Shown here piece by piece: positions 8,433 to 15,276 of a stretch of 41,003 nucleotides of DNA (positions are counted from its first letter, which is position 1; every line of letters starts with the position of its first letter). The notes under the pieces are model-generated. The model made no database searches. It was given only the letters and a program-made list of their open reading frames with translations, and had not been told where the DNA came from. This stretch comes from Pseudobdellovibrionaceae bacterium. Its GTDB lineage: Bacteria; Bdellovibrionota; Bdellovibrionia; Bdellovibrionales; Bdellovibrionaceae. The translations under genes and the position numbers were made by a program. The stretch covers positions 1 to 41,003 of the forward strand of contig JABWCN010000039.1 in the NCBI GenBank assembly GCA_013359135.1. The letters are read 5' to 3'.

Positions 8433-9094
8433 AGATTAATCTCATTCATCTTTTTTTCAGTTTCTTTATTTTTTTTGATCTGCTTGATGACTTTATTTTT
8501 TTCATTAAACTGCTCTGTGTATATTTTAACATCAGCATTGAATGAATTCGTACGCTCTTTTATATAATCCTCAAAAGATTTTCTTTTTTCACGCACCTCT
8601 TCTTCAAAGGTATCTCTTTGATCTTTTTGATTGCTTGTAAACTCTCTTCTTTTTATATCAAGATCATCTATAAGATCTTTTCTACCCTTTAGAGTCTTAT
8701 ACCTTGCAAAAATTGATTCTCTTTGCTCTTTTTGAGATTGATTAAATGCTTCACGTTTATTTTTTTCATCTTTATTAAACTCTTCTCTAGCTTTTGCTAG
8801 ATCTCTATTAAACTGAGTTCTTTTCTTGGTTATTTCTCCATTAAATTTAGAACGCAGATCACTTGGGTTTAATTTCAATTCATTCATCCAATTTAAAGTA
8901 AAAGCAATTTCATCATTTTCAATTTTCTTTTTCTCTGGAATATCTTTTCTCAACTCCTCGACTTGTTTACGGTCATCTAAAAGTCTGTATTTATCCTCAA
9001 CTAAAGGTGTAAGCCCGGCTGAAGATTTTTCTTTTTCAGCACAGGATGTTAAAATTAAGGCAATACTAAAAATAGAAATAAACTTTTTTATCAT
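8429..9094 (-). CDS. Lipoprotein with 11-residue (hendecad) repeats
   Basis: 221 residues. The signal peptide ends in the lipobox LTSC (Cys18). After a short linker the protein is a highly charged helix built from an 11-residue repeat, F-N-x-x-x-K-x-x-R-x-x. Phe recurs at 84, 95, 106, 117 and again at 152, 163, 174, 185 and 196, and Arg lies at +8 in six of the repeats. This periodicity predicts a hendecad (right-handed or untwisted) coiled coil anchored to a membrane and reaching into the periplasm. Its 3' end overlaps the PilZ gene stop. No family recognised. The 69-bp divergent region to the HAMP gene should hold its promoter. Confidence 0.75.
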   Translation of the reverse strand: MIKKFISIFSIALILTSCAEKEKSSAGLTPLVEDKYRLLDDRKQVEELRKDIPEKKKIENDEIAFTLNWMNELKLNPSDLRSKFNGEITKKRTQFNRDLAKAREEFNKDEKNKREAFNQSQKEQRESIFARYKTLKGRKDLIDDLDIKRREFTSNQKDQRDTFEEEVREKRKSFEDYIKERTNSFNADVKIYTEQFNEKNKVIKQIKKNKETEKKMNEINL

Positions 9095-9129
9095 AAAGTC
9101 TAGGTTAAGGATATTTTATTTCTTTGCAA

Positions 9130-9156
9130 TCAATTTTTACATTTTTATGCCGATAG
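9130..9156 (+). promoter_or_regulatory. Sigma-28-like promoter element before the HAMP gene
   Basis: TCAA (9130-9133), a 15-bp spacer and GCCGATAG (9149-9156) match the FliA layout TAAA-N15-GCCGATAA at 10 of 12 positions. The -10 element ends only 7 bp before the ATG at 9164, so the message would be leaderless or nearly so, or the true start lies further in (GTG at 9188). Confidence 0.45.
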
Positions 9157-9163
9157 TAAGGCT

Positions 9164-9838
9164 ATGTTCTTTGGTGCAAGAAAATGGGTGTCTAATACGA
9201 CCCCTCAAACAAATTCTTTTTCAATTCATGATTTCCAATTTCAGTGGAAATATATCATTACGTTTTCAATGATTTTAGTTACTTTTTTTTCTGCTGCTTT
9301 ATTACCAGTCATGTATTTTTATGAAAAAAATTTTACTCTTTTTGAAAAATTAGCCTATGATTTTTACCCCCAACTAATCAACAATCTTAAACAAGAAGAA
9401 ACTTGGCTTTGGATTACATTTACTGTTAGCCATTTTTTTCTATTTGGTGTTTCACTTTTTTTCTCTCTTAAATTTACTAAAAAAATTCTTTATCCAATTC
9501 ATCAAATAGAAAAACACCTGCAGAAAATGATGCTTGGCCACTGGGACGAGCCAATCCATTTTGACAATGAAAAGGAAGACTTTAAATCGATAAAGATTAG
9601 TTACGACTATTTTCAAAGATCCCTTAAGGCAAATACTGAAATGGAGCTTGAGCTTTTAAAAAAAATAGCTATTGACCCTAACAATCGTGATTCCTATTTA
9701 GCCTGGAAAAATTTAATTGAATATAAATCTTATAGAATTGGTCTTAATCCCGAAGAAGTTTTGAAAGGTATTAATCCAAAAGTAGATGATTTGATCTATG
9801 TTGACTTCAAAAAAAACAAGCTAAAAAAAGTGATCTAA
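9164..9838 (+). CDS. Membrane protein with HAMP-like domain and no recognised output domain
   Basis: 224 residues. Two membrane segments (about 30-52 and 82-102) flank a short periplasmic loop of about 30 residues. A HAMP-like helix-turn-helix follows directly (about 103-154, with the P-I at 111-112 typical of helix 1). The last 70 residues are soluble and contain no kinase, cyclase or chemoreceptor signalling domain I can see. HAMP domains relay signals across membranes, so this may be a truncated receptor or an adaptor acting on a partner. It has a sigma-28-like element upstream, suggesting expression with motility genes. It ends 9 bp from the convergent smpB stop. The start is uncertain: ATG 9164 or GTG 9188. 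Confidence 0.65.
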   Translation: MFFGARKWVSNTTPQTNSFSIHDFQFQWKYIITFSMILVTFFSAALLPVMYFYEKNFTLFEKLAYDFYPQLINNLKQEETWLWITFTVSHFFLFGVSLFFSLKFTKKILYPIHQIEKHLQKMMLGHWDEPIHFDNEKEDFKSIKISYDYFQRSLKANTEMELELLKKIAIDPNNRDSYLAWKNLIEYKSYRIGLNPEEVLKGINPKVDDLIYVDFKKNKLKKVI

Positions 9839-9847
9839 TCTTAGTAG

Positions 9848-10294
9848 TTAATAGTTTGACGACTGCTTCATCCGACGATTTTCGTCACGAGTTTTAATAG
9901 ACTCACGCTTATCATGTAATTTCTTACCTCGAACCAAAGCGATATCTAATTTTACTAAACCTTTTTTAAAAAAGATTTTCAAAGGCACACAGCTTAAACC
10001 TTTTTCTCTTATTTTTGCAAAAATTTTCTCTAGTTCTTCTCTGTGTAATAATAACTTCCTTAGCCGCTCAGGTTCATGATTATTGTAACTGCTTGCTTTG
10101 TAGGGGCTAATATGGGCATTTTGCAAAAAGGCTTCGTTATTAATAAAAGAAATATAAGAATCCTTTAGCTGAATGCTCTTATCTCTTAATGACTTTACTT
10201 CACTGCCCATCAGAACAATGCCAGCCTCGAAAGTCTCTAGTATTTCATAATCAAATCTTGCTTTTTTATTATCTTGAATTACTAAAATACTCAT
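9848..10294 (-). CDS. smpB: SsrA-binding protein SmpB
   Basis: 148 residues, the usual length. It shows the SmpB core: FDYEILETFEAGIVLMGSEVKSLR near the N-terminus, an interior N-A-H-I-S-P-Y strand and the C-terminal K-L-H-D-K-R-E signature followed by a basic tail. SmpB delivers tmRNA to stalled ribosomes for trans-translation. No tmRNA gene is visible in this window. It is the last gene of tsaD-rsmA-smpB; its ATG overlaps the rsmA stop by 4 bp. Confidence 0.95.
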   Translation of the reverse strand: MSILVIQDNKKARFDYEILETFEAGIVLMGSEVKSLRDKSIQLKDSYISFINNEAFLQNAHISPYKASSYNNHEPERLRKLLLHREELEKIFAKIREKGLSCVPLKIFFKKGLVKLDIALVRGKKLHDKRESIKTRDENRRMKQSSNY

Positions 10295-11103
10295 ATAAAA
10301 CCCAACTTATGGTATAAATTAACAAATGTTTCAACAGACAACTCCTCAGCTCTTGCTGTGGCTTTGAGTCCTAGTTCCTGAAAAATTGAAACAAGAGCTT
10401 CTTCGCTTAACTGAGTATAGGGCAAGAGATTGCTCTTTAGCAATTTTCTTTTTTGACGAAATGCTGATTTGCAAAATCCTAAATATTTTTTCTTATCTTT
10501 AATGCCATTAGGTTTTGATCTAAAAAATAATACACGGCTCGAAACCTTTGGAGCTGGCAAGAAATCTCTAGGACCCAAATCATGAAGGGTTTCTATTGTC
10601 CAAAATGTCTGCGCAATAAGACTTAACAAACTAAAATCGGAAGAGCCAGAAGAAGCTCTGATTTTTTGAGCTACTTCTTTTTGAAACATTAAAATCATAT
10701 AGGACAACAACTTTTCATCTGTAGAACGATCTATAACAATGGAAGACGAAATCTGATAAGGAAGATTACTTATCAAAACACATTTTTCTAAAGCGGTTAT
10801 TGGAGTCCAGTCAAACTGTAAAGCATCTTGATTATGAATAGTAACATTTTTTTCAAGCCAATAATTAGCGAATTCTTTGTCTAACTCTATGGCTTGATAA
10901 TTCAATTTGAGTTCGAGAATAATATCCGTCAAGGCTCCTGGGCCGGGACCAATTTCCACTATATTTTGACATTGTGTTGAAATTAATTTTTTAATCATCT
11001 TTTCAATAGCTTGATCTGAAATTAAAAAATTTTGTCCCAAAGATTTTTTGGCATATATAGGGCTAGAACTAAAAAATTGGTTCAATCTTTCTCTGGCTGT
11101 CAT
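10291..11103 (-). CDS. rsmA: 16S rRNA dimethyladenosine transferase RsmA/KsgA
   Basis: 270 residues. The N-terminus contains K-S-L-G-Q-N-F-L, a hallmark of the KsgA/Dim1 family. The SAM motif VEIGPGPGALT and the catalytic NLPYQISS (NLPY) motif follow. The enzyme dimethylates A1518 and A1519 in helix 45 of 16S rRNA during late small-subunit assembly. Its ATG shares one base with the tsaD stop (TAATG at 11101-11105) and its own stop overlaps the smpB start, so the three genes are translationally linked. Confidence 0.95.
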   Translation of the reverse strand: MTARERLNQFFSSSPIYAKKSLGQNFLISDQAIEKMIKKLISTQCQNIVEIGPGPGALTDIILELKLNYQAIELDKEFANYWLEKNVTIHNQDALQFDWTPITALEKCVLISNLPYQISSSIVIDRSTDEKLLSYMILMFQKEVAQKIRASSGSSDFSLLSLIAQTFWTIETLHDLGPRDFLPAPKVSSRVLFFRSKPNGIKDKKKYLGFCKSAFRQKRKLLKSNLLPYTQLSEEALVSIFQELGLKATARAEELSVETFVNLYHKLGFI

Positions 11104-12188
11104 TATTTTTTCTCTGTGCCTATTTCAGGTTGGTAGAAATCACTTGTCAAAAAATCTGGAGAAGGCCCTAAATTCATCTCGGACTTTTCACCTCGATTTA
11201 GTCGATTCACACCCACATATCCAATCATTGCTGCATTATCAGTGCAATACCTTAATGGTGGAATAGCAAATTGAATTTTTTTTCTATAAGACCACTGCTC
11301 CACTTTTTCTCTTAAGCGAGAGTTGGCACTTACACCACCAGTAACAACAACGCGTTTAATTTTAAACTTTTTGCAAGCTAAATCTAGCTTTGCAATTAGC
11401 ACATCGACAATTGCCTCCTGAAAAGAAGCACATATGTCACTAATATTTTCCTCGATAAAATTTTTAGAATTCTTTTCGACAAATCGATGCCCAGCTGATT
11501 TTAATCCAGAAAAACTCATATCTAAACTTTCATCAAAAATCATACTTCGAGGAAAATCAAAAGTTGTTGGATTACCACCCTTAGACAATTTGTCTATTTT
11601 AACCCCTCCAGGAAACTCAAAACCCAGCATTTTTGCAAACTTATCAAAAGCTTCACCTGCTGCATCATCCTTTGTGCGACCAATAATTTGATATTTAGAA
11701 AAATCATGAGCTAAATATAAGCTTGTATGCCCACCGCTTATTGCTAAAGCTATAAAAGGGAAACTAAAGTCAGATGGAGGAGTATATTGTGCATCTCTCA
11801 CGAAAGGAGCTAATAAATGTCCCTCAAGATGATTAACTCCAATCAAAGGAATACCCAATGCCTGAGATAAGCTTTTGGCTGTTGTTAACCCCACAATTAA
11901 GGCACCAATTAATCCCGGTCTATTTGTTACTGCAATACCCTGAATTTGCTTAAGTTCTAACTGACTCTTAGTTAAAAGTTCATCAATTAGAGGAATTAAG
12001 TTAAAAGTATGATTCCGACTAGCTATCTCTGGAACAATTCCACCATAAGGAGAATGAGCAAGGTCTTGATTTGCAGAGAGCATATTCACAACATAACCTT
12101 CACTATTCACTAGTGCGACAGACGTATCGTCACAACTAGTTTCAATGGCTAATATAAGTTCAATCTTTGAATTTTTTATATTTGGCAT
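11103..12188 (-). CDS. tsaD: tRNA N6-threonylcarbamoyladenosine synthase subunit TsaD
   Basis: 361 residues. It opens with LAIETSCDDTSVAL and contains the metal-binding HLEGH (H120, H124), SGGHT and a later GGVSANSRLR, all typical of the ASKHA-fold Kae1/TsaD family. TsaD transfers the threonylcarbamoyl group to A37 of ANN-decoding tRNAs with TsaB and TsaE, which are not in the window. It heads the tsaD-rsmA-smpB operon. Its ATG lies 23 bp from the divergent lytic transglycosylase start, so its promoter must lie within that neighbour's coding sequence or the message has almost no leader. Confidence 0.95.
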   Translation of the reverse strand: MPNIKNSKIELILAIETSCDDTSVALVNSEGYVVNMLSANQDLAHSPYGGIVPEIASRNHTFNLIPLIDELLTKSQLELKQIQGIAVTNRPGLIGALIVGLTTAKSLSQALGIPLIGVNHLEGHLLAPFVRDAQYTPPSDFSFPFIALAISGGHTSLYLAHDFSKYQIIGRTKDDAAGEAFDKFAKMLGFEFPGGVKIDKLSKGGNPTTFDFPRSMIFDESLDMSFSGLKSAGHRFVEKNSKNFIEENISDICASFQEAIVDVLIAKLDLACKKFKIKRVVVTGGVSANSRLREKVEQWSYRKKIQFAIPPLRYCTDNAAMIGYVGVNRLNRGEKSEMNLGPSPDFLTSDFYQPEIGTEKK

Positions 12189-12211
12189 AAGTGTTGCTCA
12201 TAATATCAGAT

Positions 12212-13588
12212 ATGGAAAAAAAAGATAAGTTTAATAAGTCTGTCAGCGTGTTATTTTTATTATTAGCTATATTCGGCATTTTCTTAGTTGAAAATTCTTC
12301 ATACTCGCCTTCCAATTTGGCAGCTAATTTACCAGAAGAGCTTCTGCTGACCAAAAAAGATACTCCCCCTAGTTTTATAAAAATTGATACCAATGATGTA
12401 CTCTTAGATATTGAGAATCGTATTTCACCAGATTTCAAAATTCCCCCTGGACTTGAAGAGCGAGTTAGTTTTTGGTTAGAAATTTATTCTGTTTATCCAT
12501 CTGATAAAAAAGTAATACATCATGTTGATTATCCTTGGATTAAATACGATGTTTTCGATATCTCAGAAATTTTGGCACGCCCAGCAAAGTTTAACTGGAT
12601 AAATCCAGAGAAAGCTGAAAAAGAAACACAAAAAAGAATGGCCTATATTAAAAATAAACTTATGGGTCTAGCAAGCAAATTGAAAAAAAATAAAATCAAA
12701 ACTAAAGAACAAATAGCTGAAATAAAAGCTAGTCTTAATTTGGATAGTGAAGAAGCAAAATACCTTGAACTTCTCCAAGATCTACCTGGTGATATGATAA
12801 AAAAAATACGGGCCGCAAGTTCGAGAATGAGAATACAAACAGGCCAGAAAGATCATTTCCAAAATGGTTTAGGAATCGCCAATAGATATCTACCACACAT
12901 GGAAAAAATCTTTATCGATCATGGCCTACCACCAGAAATTTCAAGACTCCCGCTGGTAGAGAGCAGTTTCAATAAGCAAGCTACAAGCAAGGTGGGCGCT
13001 GCTGGACTATGGCAATTCATGGAAGGTACTGGAAAGAAATTTTTAGTGGTTAATGACTTCATTGATGAACGAAGATCTCCTTTTAAATCTTCAGAAGCTG
13101 CAGCAGAGTTAATTAAAGAGAATTATAAAATATTAAGTAAATCTTGGCCACTTGCCATAACCGCATGGAATCATGGCCCTGGAGGACTTAGAAAAGCAAT
13201 GAAGTCTTTGAAAACAAAAGACATAGCTACCATTATTAAGTACTTTGAATCTAAACAATTTAGCTTTGCATCAGAAAATTTCTATTCTGAGTTTCTAGCA
13301 GCTCTTTATGTCGAAAAATATTCTGATAAAATTTTTGATTCCATAAACTTACAACCCACTTTAGTTTATGATTCTTATCGCCTGACTCAAAGAATAAAGC
13401 CAAGCAAAATTTTTAAAGCTATCAACCTGTCAGCAGCTGACTTCATCGATTTAAATCCTGATTTAATAAGGGCTGTAAAGTTCAATCTCACTCTACCTAA
13501 AGGACTAATCATATTCGTCCATCCAGACAAAGTTTCTGAACTAACTAAACTTGCCAATCAAAAATGGAAAGCAAGAGACGAAATTTAA
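12212..13588 (+). CDS. Membrane-anchored lytic transglycosylase (SLT domain, MltD-like)
   Basis: 458 residues from the ATG at 12212; a GTG at 12191 in the same frame would add seven residues but lies only 2 bp from the divergent tsaD start. A single hydrophobic segment (about 10-28) serves as signal anchor. The SLT domain spans roughly 230-345 and has the catalytic Glu in L-V-E-S-S-F-N (E250), G-A-A-G-L-W-Q-F-M and A-W-N-H-G-P-G-G, as in family 1 lytic transglycosylases. These cleave peptidoglycan to 1,6-anhydro products. The C-terminus (about 400-458) could be a divergent LysM-like wall-binding region, but that is weak. Confidence 0.85.
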   Translation: MEKKDKFNKSVSVLFLLLAIFGIFLVENSSYSPSNLAANLPEELLLTKKDTPPSFIKIDTNDVLLDIENRISPDFKIPPGLEERVSFWLEIYSVYPSDKKVIHHVDYPWIKYDVFDISEILARPAKFNWINPEKAEKETQKRMAYIKNKLMGLASKLKKNKIKTKEQIAEIKASLNLDSEEAKYLELLQDLPGDMIKKIRAASSRMRIQTGQKDHFQNGLGIANRYLPHMEKIFIDHGLPPEISRLPLVESSFNKQATSKVGAAGLWQFMEGTGKKFLVVNDFIDERRSPFKSSEAAAELIKENYKILSKSWPLAITAWNHGPGGLRKAMKSLKTKDIATIIKYFESKQFSFASENFYSEFLAALYVEKYSDKIFDSINLQPTLVYDSYRLTQRIKPSKIFKAINLSAADFIDLNPDLIRAVKFNLTLPKGLIIFVHPDKVSELTKLANQKWKARDEI

Positions 13589-13596
13589 AAGCCAAT

Positions 13597-14427
13597 TTAG
13601 TTACCGACATCAATAATAAACTCTAATAAAAACCTTTTGGCTCTATTTTCAACAGGGTCAAAAGCCTGCAAATAATCACCGTCTGGACTTCTTACTATTC
13701 CCAAGGGCTGCAAAGTTCTTGGTTGATTTTTTTTATTACCCCTACCGTAAACCAGTTCCACAGTGTGTTGTTGTTCTATGGATTTAATCAAAGTATTTAA
13801 AACAGGTGATTTCGATGGAAACAAAGAATAATTATGCCAATTTAATTTTTTTCCCTGAAGAGCTATTAACTCTTCCAAGGTCACATCTGAATCAATTTTT
13901 TTTAAACACTCATGAAAAACAAACATACAGGCTCTTGCATCTTCATAAGCTCTATGGGCAGCTAAACTAGGAAACTGAAAATGCTTTATCAAAGTTTGAA
14001 GTTTATGGTTCTCAACTCCATAAATCACTTTACGGGAAATAAGACTCGTACATAATACAGGATCTTGAGGTAAAGATAGATAGTTCTTCTCTAAATCAAA
14101 AGTTACAAACCCAAGATCAAAAGGGGCATGATGAGCTATCCCAATACTATCGGTAAAAAAATCTCTTATTTCACTAATCGATTCACTTATTTTACCTTTA
14201 TCAGCAACCATTTCATTCGTAATTCCATGAATGCTGATATTAAACTCAGTCATAGGAAATTTTGGTTTAAATAAAAACTCAAGTCTACCTACTTCTTGGC
14301 CATCTCTCCACTTAACAGCTCCGAATTCAACAATATCGTCTTTTACAGGATATGGACCTGTAGTTTCTGTATCAAAAGCAACTAAAGTAAGGTCTTTGAT
14401 TTTTTCTTTTAATTTGCTAGTCACCAT
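13597..14427 (-). CDS. DEDDh 3'-5' exonuclease fused to a C-terminal WYL-like domain
   Basis: 276 residues. The first 180 form a DnaQ/epsilon-type exonuclease with all five DEDDh residues: D19 and E21 in FDTETTG, D104 in HHAPFD, H158 and D163 in HRAYEDA. Residues about 216-276 look like a WYL domain: V-E-L-V-Y, then R237-x-L-x-P, a Y-L-Q-A-F-D strand and a terminal R-x-F-L-L-E. WYL domains bind ligands, often nucleic acid ends or nucleotides, and usually regulate DNA-processing or defence proteins. So this may be a regulated repair nuclease rather than the replicative proofreader. It starts 43 bp from the divergent outer-membrane-type gene. Confidence 0.8.
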   Translation of the reverse strand: MVTSKLKEKIKDLTLVAFDTETTGPYPVKDDIVEFGAVKWRDGQEVGRLEFLFKPKFPMTEFNISIHGITNEMVADKGKISESISEIRDFFTDSIGIAHHAPFDLGFVTFDLEKNYLSLPQDPVLCTSLISRKVIYGVENHKLQTLIKHFQFPSLAAHRAYEDARACMFVFHECLKKIDSDVTLEELIALQGKKLNWHNYSLFPSKSPVLNTLIKSIEQQHTVELVYGRGNKKNQPRTLQPLGIVRSPDGDYLQAFDPVENRAKRFLLEFIIDVGN

Positions 14428-14470
14428 TTTTTCCTTTTATTGTTTTCAATTTTAAGAAATAATAATTGCT

Positions 14471-15187
14471 ATGGACCTATCATACAAAAATAAAATAGCC
14501 ACCCGTTTTTTAATTGTTTTTTTGATCTTATTGATTTTAGTAAATAAGTCATCATTTGCTGCTGAAAAATCAGCACGAGGTGATTACCAGACTGAAGGTA
14601 GTACGACAATTTTAACTCATTTCGTAAACAAAGGTTTAAGTCACTCACAACAGGATCCCAGTTTGCAAACGAATATGTTTATCCCACTTGGACCACAATT
14701 TCGTATTGGACTTTGGGGATCAAATGTCAGTTACGAAAATTCAGACAATCACATTTGGCTTAAAGTGCTTTTTGATCTTAGGATAGAGTTCAATAAAGAT
14801 GTGGACTTAATTATTGGCTACAATATTAATCAATTCTATAAAAATCGCGTCAGAAATGGCAATGACAGTGTTTTGAGTCTTAATATTTTTGACTTCCATA
14901 TTCGCTATGAAAACGAATCCAATTGGGAAGGTACTGATACTAGAGCGCGATATGTCAGCTTCGGCAAGTCTTTCAAAATTTATAACAATGTGGAGTGGGA
15001 CAACCAACTTGGATACTCAATGGTCAGCGTAGAAAATTTACAGAGCTACTTTGATATTAGGTCCACTTTAAGCTCCACATTCAACAAATTAGAGTTTCTC
15101 ATCGCTGTGACCGCAACAAGCAACCCAGGTCAGTTTAATGGCAGAGGTGACGTTTTTGGTATCCTAGGAATGGGCTTTAAATACTAG
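14471..15187 (+). CDS. Small outer-membrane beta-barrel-type protein, unknown
   Basis: 238 residues with a Sec signal peptide (hydrophobic core about 12-26, cleavage near S-F-A-A). The mature part is rich in alternating polar and hydrophobic residues with many aromatic strand ends, and it finishes in G-M-G-F-K-Y with a terminal aromatic, the usual barrel-assembly signal. I infer an 8-10-strand outer-membrane barrel. No family recognised. It stands alone between the exonuclease-WYL gene and the DEAD-box helicase, 89 bp before the helicase start. Confidence 0.65.
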   Translation: MDLSYKNKIATRFLIVFLILLILVNKSSFAAEKSARGDYQTEGSTTILTHFVNKGLSHSQQDPSLQTNMFIPLGPQFRIGLWGSNVSYENSDNHIWLKVLFDLRIEFNKDVDLIIGYNINQFYKNRVRNGNDSVLSLNIFDFHIRYENESNWEGTDTRARYVSFGKSFKIYNNVEWDNQLGYSMVSVENLQSYFDIRSTLSSTFNKLEFLIAVTATSNPGQFNGRGDVFGILGMGFKY

Positions 15188-15276
15188 AAAACATTTAAAA
15201 TTAATACAATTTTTATTAATCGATAGCTATTTCAGTGATTATGCCTTAATATGCGGAATCTTTGAAAGGTGTTATC

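Noticed and set aside
12191-12211. GTG start for the lytic transglycosylase
   Set aside because: It would leave 2 bp to the divergent tsaD start; the ATG at 12212 gives a normal anchor with a charged n-region.
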